A stretch of 31,876 nt of DNA from the NCBI GenBank assembly GCA_002387845.1, contig DGLB01000063.1, positions 6,788-38,663 on the forward strand, given 5' to 3'. Origin of the DNA: Stenotrophomonas maltophilia (GTDB lineage Bacteria > Pseudomonadota > Gammaproteobacteria > Xanthomonadales > Xanthomonadaceae). Made by a program: the position numbers and the translations under genes. Numbering within the stretch: the stretch's first letter is position 1; each line of letters starts with the position of its first letter. Positions 23,566-29,928 of the stretch are shown in pieces. The notes beneath the pieces are model-generated. The model was not told the origin of the DNA, made no database searches, and saw only the letters and a list, made by a program, of their open reading frames with translations.

Positions 23566-23593
23566 GTGACAGGCCGCCAAAGTGGGTTAGAAT
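23566..23593 (+). promoter_or_regulatory. Promoter of tRNA-Lys (GTGACA-16-TAGAAT)
   Basis: GTGACA (23566-23571) and TAGAAT (23588-23593) are 16 bases apart. The start of transcription would fall about 27 bases before the mature tRNA. The region GCGCACCCC after the -10 is GC-rich, as in stringently controlled stable-RNA promoters. Confidence 0.6.
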
Positions 23594-23626
23594 GCGCACC
23601 CCCGGCGCAAAGCCAGGGGCAGCAAT

Positions 23627-23702
23627 GGGCCGTTAGCTCAGTCGGTAGAGCAGAAGACTTTTAATCTTTTGGTCGAAGGTTCGAATCCTTCACGGCCCAC
23701 CA
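23627..23702 (+). tRNA. tRNA-Lys(TTT), CCA encoded
   Basis: A 76-base cloverleaf. The acceptor strands GGGCCGT and ACGGCCC (23692-23698) pair, followed by A and an encoded CCA. The D arm is TAGCTCAGTCGGTAGAGC. The anticodon loop CTTTTAA has anticodon TTT at 23660-23662. The T arm holds GGTTCGAATCC. It is very similar to E. coli tRNA-Lys. It follows queC with its own promoter and terminator. Confidence 0.98.
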
Positions 23703-23718
23703 GTTGCTTCAATGATTC

Positions 23719-23742
23719 AAGGCGCTCTTTGAGCGCCTTTTT
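23719..23742 (+). terminator. Intrinsic terminator of tRNA-Lys
   Basis: The stem GGCGCTC/GAGCGCC around a TTT loop is extended by two A:T pairs and followed by five T. It begins 17 bases after the CCA end of the tRNA. This is the clearest intrinsic terminator in the window. Confidence 0.92.
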
Positions 23743-23751
23743 CATTGGGAC

Positions 23752-23974
23752 ATGAAAGAGGTGCTGAAGGAAGCGGTTGAGCTGATGCACGAAAGGGACG
23801 CGCGCTGATGCCGCCACGTCCGAAGGTCAACGCACAGGAGCGGGCAGCGTCACGCCACCTGCGTGCCTGCGCGGCCACGGCCATGGAGTGTGCCGTGCAT
23901 CCGGTTCGCCGCGTTCGGCGGTCGCTACAATCGCCCCATCCCGGTAGGTCCCGGGCGCTGATAAGTGCTCCACA
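23752..23974 (+). other. tRNA-flanking spacer with two tiny overlapping frames
   Basis: No recognised gene. An 18-codon frame (ATG 23752, stop TGA 23806-23808) reads MKEVLKEAVELMHERDAR. Its stop overlaps an ATG at 23808 (TGATG) that opens a 56-codon frame starting MPPRPKVNAQERAASRHLR and ending at TGA 23976-23978, within the first codons of the SDR gene. The first peptide looks like the start of a larger protein cut short. The region could be the remnant of an element once integrated at the tRNA 3' end, but there is no integrase and no repeat of the tRNA end. TACAAT at 23926-23931 may be the -10 of the next gene. Confidence 0.35.
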
Positions 23975-24859
23975 GTGAAGATTCTTCTGACAGGAAGTTC
24001 AGGCCGGGTCGGGCGCGCCATTTTTGGTGCCTTGGCCGCGCGTCACGAGGTGGTCGGGATCGACCGTTCCCCCTTTGCGACCACGCGTCACGTCGGCGAT
24101 GTCACCAATCCCCGCGTGCTGGCTGCTGCATTGGAGGGCGTGGATGCGGTGATCCACGCTGCCGCGTTGCATGCCCCGCACGTACCGCTGCACAGCGAGA
24201 GCGAGTTCAAGCGCATCAATGTGGATGGCACGCTGGCCCTTGCCCGGCTGGCACGTGAGGCTGGCGTGCGACGGTTGGTGTTCACCAGTACGACGGCGTT
24301 GTACGGACATGCCATAACGCCGGGGCAGTGCACCTGGGTGGATGAGCAGACCGTGCCGCAACCCCGCACCGTGTATCACCGCTCCAAGCTGGCTGCGGAA
24401 CGGGGGCTGGAAGACATGGCGGACGAGGAATTCCAGATCCGGGTGATCCGCATGTCGCGCTGCTTCCCGGAAACGCCAGACCGCATGTTGTTGTATCGCC
24501 TGCATCGCGGCGTGGACGTGCGCGATGTGGCCGATGCGCACGTGGCGGCGCTGGGCAATGAGGGGGCGGCGTTCCAGCGTTACATCGCCAGTGGCAGCAC
24601 GCCGTTCCAGCGCGGGGATTGCGACGCGTTGGTCACGCACCCGCGTGAGGTGTTGGCGCTGCGCTGCCCGCAGTGGCTGGCGGAGTACGACCGGCGTGGC
24701 TGGGCCCTGCCCCTCATTGATCGTATTCATGATGCGTCGGCGGCGCGCGAGGGATTGGGCTGGGTCAGCCGGCGAGGGCCGGAAGCGGTGCTGGAGCAGT
24801 TGGCGGTGGGCAGTATTGAAGTGCTGCCGGAGAAGCGGCGCGCAGATTGCAGCGTGTGA
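23975..24859 (+). CDS. NAD(P)-dependent epimerase/dehydratase (extended SDR)
   Basis: A 294-residue extended short-chain dehydrogenase. The Rossmann motif TGSSGRVG (residues 6-13) binds the dinucleotide. AAALHAP and FTSTTALYG provide the cofactor and catalytic Ser/Thr segments. The catalytic pair is Tyr134 and Lys138 in YHRSK. The C-terminal half contains HRGVDVRDVADAHVAAL, typical of nucleotide-sugar epimerase-like members. The start is GTG at 23975, giving MKILLTG; there is no strong Shine-Dalgarno. The substrate is unknown. It is followed by a block of palindromic repeats. Confidence 0.9.
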   Translation: MKILLTGSSGRVGRAIFGALAARHEVVGIDRSPFATTRHVGDVTNPRVLAAALEGVDAVIHAAALHAPHVPLHSESEFKRINVDGTLALARLAREAGVRRLVFTSTTALYGHAITPGQCTWVDEQTVPQPRTVYHRSKLAAERGLEDMADEEFQIRVIRMSRCFPETPDRMLLYRLHRGVDVRDVADAHVAALGNEGAAFQRYIASGSTPFQRGDCDALVTHPREVLALRCPQWLAEYDRRGWALPLIDRIHDASAAREGLGWVSRRGPEAVLEQLAVGSIEVLPEKRRADCSV

Positions 24860-24870
24860 CGAGGGCCGTT

Positions 24871-24892
24871 GTAGAGCCGGGCTTGCCCGGCT
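24871..24892 (+). repeat. SMAG/REP palindrome, copy 1 of the cluster (+ orientation)
   Basis: GTAG, then an 8-bp perfect stem AGCCGGGC-TT-GCCCGGCT. It starts 12 bases after the SDR stop and is identical to the copy at 9533. It is the only forward copy in this cluster of four. Confidence 0.9.
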
Positions 24893-24912
24893 GAAGGTGT
24901 CCGTGGGTCCCC

Positions 24913-24934
24913 AGCCGGGCAAGCCCGGCTCTAC
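24913..24934 (-). repeat. SMAG/REP palindrome, copy 2 of the cluster
   Basis: The reverse complement of copy 1, ending CTAC. It faces copy 1 across a 20-base spacer that contains GAAGGTGTCCGTGGGTCC, so copies 1 and 2 form an inverted pair (a REP doublet). Confidence 0.9.
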
Positions 24935-24960
24935 AGGGTCGAAGGTGTCCGTGGGTCCGC

Positions 24961-24982
24961 AGCCGGGCAAGCCCGGCTCTAC
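24961..24982 (-). repeat. SMAG/REP palindrome, copy 3 of the cluster
   Basis: Identical to copy 2 and in the same orientation. Its upstream spacer repeats GAAGGTGTCCGTGGGTCC exactly, so copies 2 and 3 with their spacers are a direct duplication of one unit of about 48 bases. Confidence 0.9.
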
Positions 24983-24996
24983 GGGTTTCAGGTGGC

Positions 24997-25018
24997 AGCC
25001 GGGCAAGCCCGGCTCTAC
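24997..25018 (-). repeat. SMAG/REP palindrome, copy 4 of the cluster
   Basis: Identical to copies 2 and 3 and in the same orientation, after a shorter, different 14-base spacer. It lies 58 bases before the lipoprotein ATG at 25076, so the cluster fills most of the gap between the two genes. Confidence 0.9.
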
Positions 25019-25075
25019 GTGGTCTGGACGTGGGGTGGGGCAGACTGGGACTCTCGCCAGGGTGTTGGAGCTCCC

Positions 25076-25738
25076 ATGAAACGTCCCCTCTTGCTCGGCC
25101 TGGCTGCACTTGCATTGGGGGCCTGCTCCAAGCCCGAACCCACGCCGGCTGAATCGCCGGCGCAGCCACCCGCGACTGCGGAAACGACGGCTCCAGCTGT
25201 GCCTGCGCCCGCGCCTGCCCCCGTGCAAGGTCCTTCGTTCGACTGCAACCAGGCCCGTTCCGACGCGGAAACCCAGGTCTGCAACGATGCGGAACTGTCA
25301 GCCCTGGATCGACGGCAGGCCGAGCTTTACAAGGCCGCGCAGACCAGCCCGGACGAGTTGGATATCGCGGCCGAACAGCGTGGCTGGATCAAAGGGCGTG
25401 ATGCATGCTGGCAGGCAGTCGATGCACGCCGTTGTCTGCTGGAGGCCTACCAGACGCGCATCGTTGAACTGCAGATCGCGACCACGCCCGGTCCGGCACC
25501 CGCCGCGGTGAACTTCGTCTGCGAGGGTAGCGACAAGCCGTTGGCAGTGACGTACTACAACGACATCGAGCCGAACGCCGCGTTGATCCGGCTGGGGCAG
25601 GACCAGGCGATCGCGTTCCTGGCTCCTGCCGCGAGTGGCGCACGCTACACCCGTGAGGGGGTGGAATTCTGGGAGCACCAGGGTGAGGTCACGCTGGCGT
25701 TCTATGGCACCCGTCTGAGCTGCCGCAAGCCGGCATAG
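25076..25738 (+). CDS. Lipoprotein with LprI-type and MliC domains (lysozyme inhibitor)
   Basis: A 220-residue lipoprotein with lipobox LGAC, lipidated Cys17, and a Pro/Ala-rich tether (residues 19-53). The LprI/DUF1311-type helical domain (about 54-130) starts FDCNQARSDAETQVC and includes the Cys of GRDACW and ARRC. The MliC domain (about 146-217) has the FVCEGSDKPLAVTYYN start and the family core SGARYTREGVEFWEHQGEVTL, closing with LSCR. MliC proteins inhibit C-type lysozyme, and mycobacterial LprI, which joins the same two modules, is reported to do so too. It should protect peptidoglycan from host or predator lysozyme. I used the ATG at 25076, which starts the signal peptide; an earlier in-frame ATG at 24992 lies inside the repeats. 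Confidence 0.88.
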   Translation: MKRPLLLGLAALALGACSKPEPTPAESPAQPPATAETTAPAVPAPAPAPVQGPSFDCNQARSDAETQVCNDAELSALDRRQAELYKAAQTSPDELDIAAEQRGWIKGRDACWQAVDARRCLLEAYQTRIVELQIATTPGPAPAAVNFVCEGSDKPLAVTYYNDIEPNAALIRLGQDQAIAFLAPAASGARYTREGVEFWEHQGEVTLAFYGTRLSCRKPA

Positions 25739-25766
25739 ACTCAGACCGCGTCTGGCGGTTGCGGCA

Positions 25767-26159
25767 TCAGGCCGCCAACGGCGGCTGCAGGGTATCGCGG
25801 ATGGCGTCCAGCAACTCGCTCATGCTGTAGGGCTTGGGCAGGAAGCGCATGCTCGCTGTCAGTTGCGGCAGGACCTGCGCCGCTTGCAGCCCCGAGGTCA
25901 CCAGCACCGGCAACCCCGGCTGGTACTGCTGGATGAGATGGGCCGCTTCCAGTCCGCTCACGCCGCCCAGGCAGACATCGGTGAACACCAGGTCGTAGCG
26001 TTCGCCGGCGCGCAGCAGGCCCAGCGCCGCCTCGGCGGTGCTGACCGCCGCCACCTCGCAGGCCTGGCTTTCCAGGGTGAGCCGGCTCAGTTCACGGGTG
26101 TCCTCGCTGTCTTCAACCAGCAGGATTCGGGGTACGGGGTGGTGCTTGGACAGCAACAT
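25767..26159 (-). CDS. Stand-alone response-regulator receiver protein
   Basis: A 130-residue single receiver domain without an output domain (CheY-like architecture). Acidic residues lie in LLVEDSED (Glu16, Asp17). The phosphoacceptor is Asp61 in VFTDVCLGG. The switch Thr88 is in LVTSG and the conserved Lys109 in FLPKPYS. I used the ATG at 26159, with AGGAA about 10 bases upstream; a TTG at 26189 would add ten residues. No sensor kinase is nearby. It may serve as a phosphorelay sink or protein-interaction switch, partner unknown. It converges on the lipoprotein gene. Confidence 0.9.
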   Translation of the reverse strand: MLLSKHHPVPRILLVEDSEDTRELSRLTLESQACEVAAVSTAEAALGLLRAGERYDLVFTDVCLGGVSGLEAAHLIQQYQPGLPVLVTSGLQAAQVLPQLTASMRFLPKPYSMSELLDAIRDTLQPPLAA

Positions 26160-26341
26160 GGAACGGGTTTCCTGCAGGCCGAAGGTCAAAAGGCGCGCAA
26201 GTATCGCCGCTGCGCCAGTGAGGAAATCGTGCAGGAGACCTCATTACGCCGTCGTTACGCGGACGACGGCTGTTGTCCCCCGGTCAGCTGTGGACAGGTA
26301 CAGTCAGGGCTTGAACAGAAATTGAATAGAGGAGTCCACAC

Positions 26342-26638
26342 ATGCAGTGTCCCGTCTGCACCACCCAGGCGCTGGTGATGTCCGAGCGCCAGGGCATTGA
26401 AATCGACTATTGCCCGCAGTGCCGTGGCGTCTGGCTGGACCGGGGTGAGCTGGACAAGATCATCGAGCGGTCGGCCACTGCGGCTGCGCCGGCTCCGGTC
26501 CGTGCCGCGCCGCCGCCGCCCCCGGAGGTGCGGCACCGCGACACCCGTCACCTGGGTCAGCAGCATTACGGCGATCAGCACGGCGGGTATCGGAAGAAAA
26601 AGAAAGAGAGCTTCCTTTCTGACATCTTTGATTTCTGA
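26342..26638 (+). CDS. Small zinc-ribbon (TFIIB-type) protein
   Basis: A 98-residue protein. The N-terminus is a zf-TFIIB-type ribbon, MQCPVCTTQALVM...YCPQCRGVWLDRGELDKII, with two CPxC knuckles (Cys3/Cys6 and Cys27/Cys30). A Pro/Ala linker, a His-rich stretch and a Lys-rich segment (RKKKKESFL) follow. Proteins of this type are common in bacteria and their role is unknown. AGGAG at 26330-26334 lies 7 bases before the ATG, a strong ribosome site. It diverges from the receiver gene. Confidence 0.88.
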   Translation: MQCPVCTTQALVMSERQGIEIDYCPQCRGVWLDRGELDKIIERSATAAAPAPVRAAPPPPPEVRHRDTRHLGQQHYGDQHGGYRKKKKESFLSDIFDF

Positions 26639-26645
26639 TGGAGTG

Positions 26646-26668
26646 AGCCGGGCAGAGCCCGGCTCTAC
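26646..26668 (-). repeat. SMAG/REP palindrome between convergent genes
   Basis: AGCCGGGC-AGA-GCCCGGCT then CTAC: the SMAG form on the minus strand with a 3-base loop instead of 2. It fills the 33-base gap between the zinc-ribbon stop and the copB stop, so it may serve both transcripts as a 3' hairpin. Confidence 0.88.
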
Positions 26669-26671
26669 GGT

Positions 26672-27559
26672 CTAGAACCACACCCGCACGCCGGCCACCC
26701 AGCGCGTATCCCGCAGGTGTTCGCCGGCCGCGCGCTGATAGTCAGCGGTGTCGCCAAACATCCGCTCGTGGCTGAGACCGATGTACGGCGCGAAGCGGCG
26801 GTTGAATTCGTAACGCAGGCGTACACCTGCCTCCACCTTGTTCAGGCCGCTGCCGATGCCACGCTCCGGCTCGTCCTTCGCCGCAAGCGTGGCCTCCACC
26901 AGCGGTTGAAGAATCAACCGGTTGGTCAGCAGCAGCTCGTACTCGACCTCGGCAGTGGCCATCAGCTGTCCGCCTTCTCCGAGGTAAGCAGTGGCCGAAG
27001 TCTCGAACTTGTAGGGGGCCAGCCCCTGCACGCCGAACGCGGCCCAGGTGCGTGAATCTGCCGGGCGGAGGTCCTGTTTCACACCGACCAGCACGTCCCA
27101 CCATGGCGACACGCTGCGACCGTACAGCAGTTCCAGGTCAGCTGTTTCCGTACGCCCGCCGCTGCGTTCGCCTTCGCTGCGCACCCAAAGCCGGTTGAGA
27201 TTGCTCCCCAGCCAACCGCTGGCTTCCCAGGCCTGGCCGGTGCCGTGCTGGCCATCCCATCCTTCCAGCCGGTTGATCAGCAGCAGGCTGTGGATATCCG
27301 GTGCGTGTTCCATCGCACCGTGGTCAATCGGGGGAAAGGCGGCGGCACGGTCCGCTTCGGTGACCTCCGGGATTGGTTCGCGTGGCAGATCGGCAGCGAG
27401 GGTGCCGTGGCCCATCGCGGCATGATCCATGCTCGCGTGATCCATCTTCGAATGGTCCATCTTCGAATGGTCCATGCCGGCATGTGACTGTGCCAAGCCG
27501 GGGGCGGTGGCCGCCAGCAGGGCAATCGCCAAGGTGCAGCGCGTGAGTTTCCGGCTCAT
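26672..27559 (-). CDS. copB: Copper resistance outer-membrane protein CopB
   Basis: A 295-residue protein. The signal peptide is MSRKLTRCTLAIALLAATAPGLA. A Met/His-rich copper-binding stretch follows (about residues 26-50), repeating MDH: GMDHSKMDHSKMDHASMDHA. The rest is the CopB/PcoB outer-membrane beta-barrel (about 90-295) with DVLVGVKQDLRP, TAYLGEGGQL and RFAPYIGLSHERMFGDTAD, ending in a C-terminal Phe (VRVWF) as outer-membrane proteins do. The start ATG at 27559 overlaps the copA stop (ATGA). A longer frame opening at 27739 would lie inside copA. It probably binds or exports copper at the outer membrane together with CopA. Confidence 0.95.
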   Translation of the reverse strand: MSRKLTRCTLAIALLAATAPGLAQSHAGMDHSKMDHSKMDHASMDHAAMGHGTLAADLPREPIPEVTEADRAAAFPPIDHGAMEHAPDIHSLLLINRLEGWDGQHGTGQAWEASGWLGSNLNRLWVRSEGERSGGRTETADLELLYGRSVSPWWDVLVGVKQDLRPADSRTWAAFGVQGLAPYKFETSATAYLGEGGQLMATAEVEYELLLTNRLILQPLVEATLAAKDEPERGIGSGLNKVEAGVRLRYEFNRRFAPYIGLSHERMFGDTADYQRAAGEHLRDTRWVAGVRVWF

Positions 27560-29343
27560 TCTTCGATCCTCACTTCGCGCATCATGCCCGCTTCCATGTG
27601 ATACAGCAGATGGCAGTGGTAGGCCCAGCGGCCGAGCGCATCCGCACGCACGCGGTAGCTTCGGCGGGTGCCGGGCGGCATGTCGATGGTGTGCTTGCGC
27701 AGCTGGAACTCGCCGTTGGCGTTCTCCAGATCGCTCCACACCCCATGCAGGTGGATGGGGTGCTGCATCATGGTGTCGTTGACCAGCACGATGCGCATGC
27801 GCTCGCCGTAGTTCAGTCGCAGCGGCTCGGCGCTGGCAAACGGAATGCCGTCGAACGACCAGCTGAACTTTTCCATGTGACCGGTCAGGTGCAGCTCCAC
27901 TTCACGCCCCGGTTCGCGCCCATCCGGATCGTCGAACAAGCTGTGCATGGCACCGTAGGTGAGCACGGTACGGCCGTTGTCGCGCAGGCCGATGCCCGGG
28001 TCATCCAGCTTCGGCTCGGTGGCATTGCTGCGCATGTCGACCAGCGGGTTGCCGTCTTCGCTGGGCGCATGGCGAGGGGCCTTGCTGTCTGCGGCACCGT
28101 GCGCAGCGTGGCCCATGTGCGCGCCGCAGCCACCTTCCATGCCCTTCATGGCATGCGCGCCGTGGTCCATGCCGGGGCCCATGTCATGGCCCATGTCACT
28201 CATGGTCAGCAGCGGACGCGGATCGCGCGCTGGAATCGGGGCCTGCAGACCATGACGAACGGCCAGCGTACCGGCGGCGTAGCCGGTGCGGCCCATGTCC
28301 TGGCAGAACACGGTGTAGGCGTCCTGCCCGCTGGGCTCCACGATCACATCAAACGTCTCTGCCGGGGCAATGCGGAACTCATCCACGCTGACCGGGTGGA
28401 TGTACTGGCCGTCGGCGGCGACCACGGTCATCTTCAGTCCGGGAATGCGCACGTCGAAATAGGTCATCGAACCGCCGTTGATGAAACGCAGCAGCACCTT
28501 CTCGCCACTGCGGAACAGCCCGGTCCAGTTGCCGGCCGGGGCCGTGCCGTTGAGCAGGTAGGTATAGGTATGCGCGTTGATGTCGGAGATGTCGGTGGGC
28601 GTCATGCGCATGCGCCCCCACATGCCGCGGTCGGCCGTCGCGGCGGCCCAGCCGTCGCGGCGCACATCGCGCAGGAAGTCGGGCAGGGTGCGCTTGTAGT
28701 AGTTGTCGTGCTCGGCAAGCTTTTTCATGCGCCGGAACAGCGCACCCGGGTCCATGTCGGTCCAGTCCGAGAGCAGCACGACGTGCTCGCGGTCGAAGTG
28801 GTAGGGCGGTGGGGCCAGCGGATCCACGATCAGCGCCCCATACAGCCCTGCCTGTTCCTGGAACATCGAGTGGCTGTGATACCAGTAGGTGCCGGACTGC
28901 TTGAGGGTGAAGCGATAGTCGTAAGCCTCGCCCGGGGCGATGCCATTGAAGCTCAGGCCAGGTACGCCATCCATGTTGGCGGGCAGCAGAATGCCGTGCC
29001 AGTGGATCGAGGTGGCGTGGCCCTGCAGCGCATTGGCCACGCGCACGTGCACGGTGCCGCCTTCGCGCCAGCGCAGGATCGGGGCCGGCAGGCTGCCGTT
29101 GACGGTGATGGCCGGACGGGTACGGCCGGTGAAATTGGCCAGCGATTCGCCGATGGTCAGCTGGAACGCCTGGCCGCTGAGCACCTGGGGAACGGTGGCC
29201 AGCGAGGGCGCTGCAGCCAGGGCGTGCGCGGGAAGGGTGGAACCCAGGCCGGCAACAACGCCGCCCGCGGCAAGGCCTTGCACGAACAATCGCCGCGAGG
29301 GCAGCGCCGGGGCATCGGCACCGGCGGAAAAGGGGGAACGCAT
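27556..29343 (-). CDS. copA: Copper resistance multicopper oxidase CopA
   Basis: A 595-residue multicopper oxidase of the CopA/PcoA family, exported by Tat (SRRLFVQG at residues 16-23, then a hydrophobic run). Copper ligands are visible in all expected places: HWHG (114-117), HSH (156-158), HPIHLHG (528-534) and HCHLLYHMEAGM (576-587), the last giving the type 1 site. A Met/His-rich insert (about 381-415, with MSDMGHDMGPGMDHGAHAM) probably binds extra Cu(I). It oxidises Cu(I) to the less toxic Cu(II) in the periplasm. It lies between copL-like and copB genes and is coupled to copB by an ATGA overlap. Confidence 0.96.
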   Translation of the reverse strand: MRSPFSAGADAPALPSRRLFVQGLAAGGVVAGLGSTLPAHALAAAPSLATVPQVLSGQAFQLTIGESLANFTGRTRPAITVNGSLPAPILRWREGGTVHVRVANALQGHATSIHWHGILLPANMDGVPGLSFNGIAPGEAYDYRFTLKQSGTYWYHSHSMFQEQAGLYGALIVDPLAPPPYHFDREHVVLLSDWTDMDPGALFRRMKKLAEHDNYYKRTLPDFLRDVRRDGWAAATADRGMWGRMRMTPTDISDINAHTYTYLLNGTAPAGNWTGLFRSGEKVLLRFINGGSMTYFDVRIPGLKMTVVAADGQYIHPVSVDEFRIAPAETFDVIVEPSGQDAYTVFCQDMGRTGYAAGTLAVRHGLQAPIPARDPRPLLTMSDMGHDMGPGMDHGAHAMKGMEGGCGAHMGHAAHGAADSKAPRHAPSEDGNPLVDMRSNATEPKLDDPGIGLRDNGRTVLTYGAMHSLFDDPDGREPGREVELHLTGHMEKFSWSFDGIPFASAEPLRLNYGERMRIVLVNDTMMQHPIHLHGVWSDLENANGEFQLRKHTIDMPPGTRRSYRVRADALGRWAYHCHLLYHMEAGMMREVRIEE

Positions 29344-29437
29344 GGAAACTCCAGATCGGTTCTGAATGACACACGCAGGTGCCAGAACGACGCGCGCAGG
29401 GCGGCGTCAGCTCACGCAGAGGACTGCAGCAGGACGA

Positions 29438-29851
29438 TCAGGCAATGGGAGGACGCGCAATGCGGTCCAATGGCGGGGCTGGCAGTGCGATACCCGCTTC
29501 GCGCAGTGGAGCCTGCGCCAGGGGAGGAGGCGTGGGCAGCCACAGCACCTGTGCGGTCAGGCTGGGCTGTTGGGCACAGTTGCGCAGGCAATCCTTGAGC
29601 CGGCAGTGGTCGCCGTCATGAGGTGCCGGGGATTCATGCCCGGGTCCGGGTGTCGTCACAGCCGCATGTTCGCTGTGCGCTGCGCTGGCCTGACGATGGC
29701 AGGGCGGTTGCCCGTCATCCGCCGTGCGCGCTGCCGCCGGCAACAGCGCCAGCGCCATGGGCGCGGCCATGCCGACGTTCAGCCAGTTGAACAACAGGCT
29801 GAGCATCAGAACCACGCGCAGGAGCAGGCCACCGGGCGACATGAACGGCAT
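29438..29851 (-). CDS. copL: CopL-like metal-binding protein upstream of copAB
   Basis: A 137-residue protein with a signal-like N-terminus (MSPGGLLLRVVLMLSLLFNW) and a His/Cys-rich centre: PPCHRQASAAHSEH, then HDGDHCRLKDCLRNC. A Pro/Leu-rich tail follows. This is the layout of CopL, the gene preceding copAB in Xanthomonas and needed there for copper-dependent copAB expression. Three starts are possible: ATG at 29842, ATG at 29851 (used here), and ATG at 29929. The last has a good GAGGAAGG and overlaps the recQ stop (TGATG) but would add a 26-residue Arg-rich stretch before the signal peptide. The gap to copA is 94 bases. Confidence 0.75.
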   Translation of the reverse strand: MPFMSPGGLLLRVVLMLSLLFNWLNVGMAAPMALALLPAAARTADDGQPPCHRQASAAHSEHAAVTTPGPGHESPAPHDGDHCRLKDCLRNCAQQPSLTAQVLWLPTPPPLAQAPLREAGIALPAPPLDRIARPPIA

Positions 29852-29907
29852 CTTGGCAGCAAACCGGGACGGGCGCACCTGCGCCTGAACGCGCGATTCA
29901 ACTCTGG

Positions 29908-29924
29908 ACCTGTATCCGACAGGT
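29908..29924. promoter_or_regulatory. Inverted repeat ACCTGT-N5-ACAGGT upstream of copL-like gene
   Basis: A perfect 6-bp inverted repeat with a 5-base spacer, 57 bases upstream of the copL-like start at 29851 and just past the recQ stop. The position and symmetry suit an operator for copper-responsive control of copLAB. The spacing does not match the usual MerR/CueR site, so the regulator is unknown. If the long copL start at 29929 is used, the repeat lies inside coding sequence. Confidence 0.4.
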
Positions 29925-29928
29925 GCCA

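Noticed and set aside
24871..25018. CRISPR-like regularly spaced repeats
   Set aside because: The repeats are palindromes in mixed orientation with spacers of unequal length, two of them identical, and no cas genes are present. They fit REP/SMAG elements.
27559..27739. Extended copB reading frame starting at 27739
   Set aside because: The extra 60 residues lie inside copA in another frame and precede a normal signal peptide that starts at 27559.
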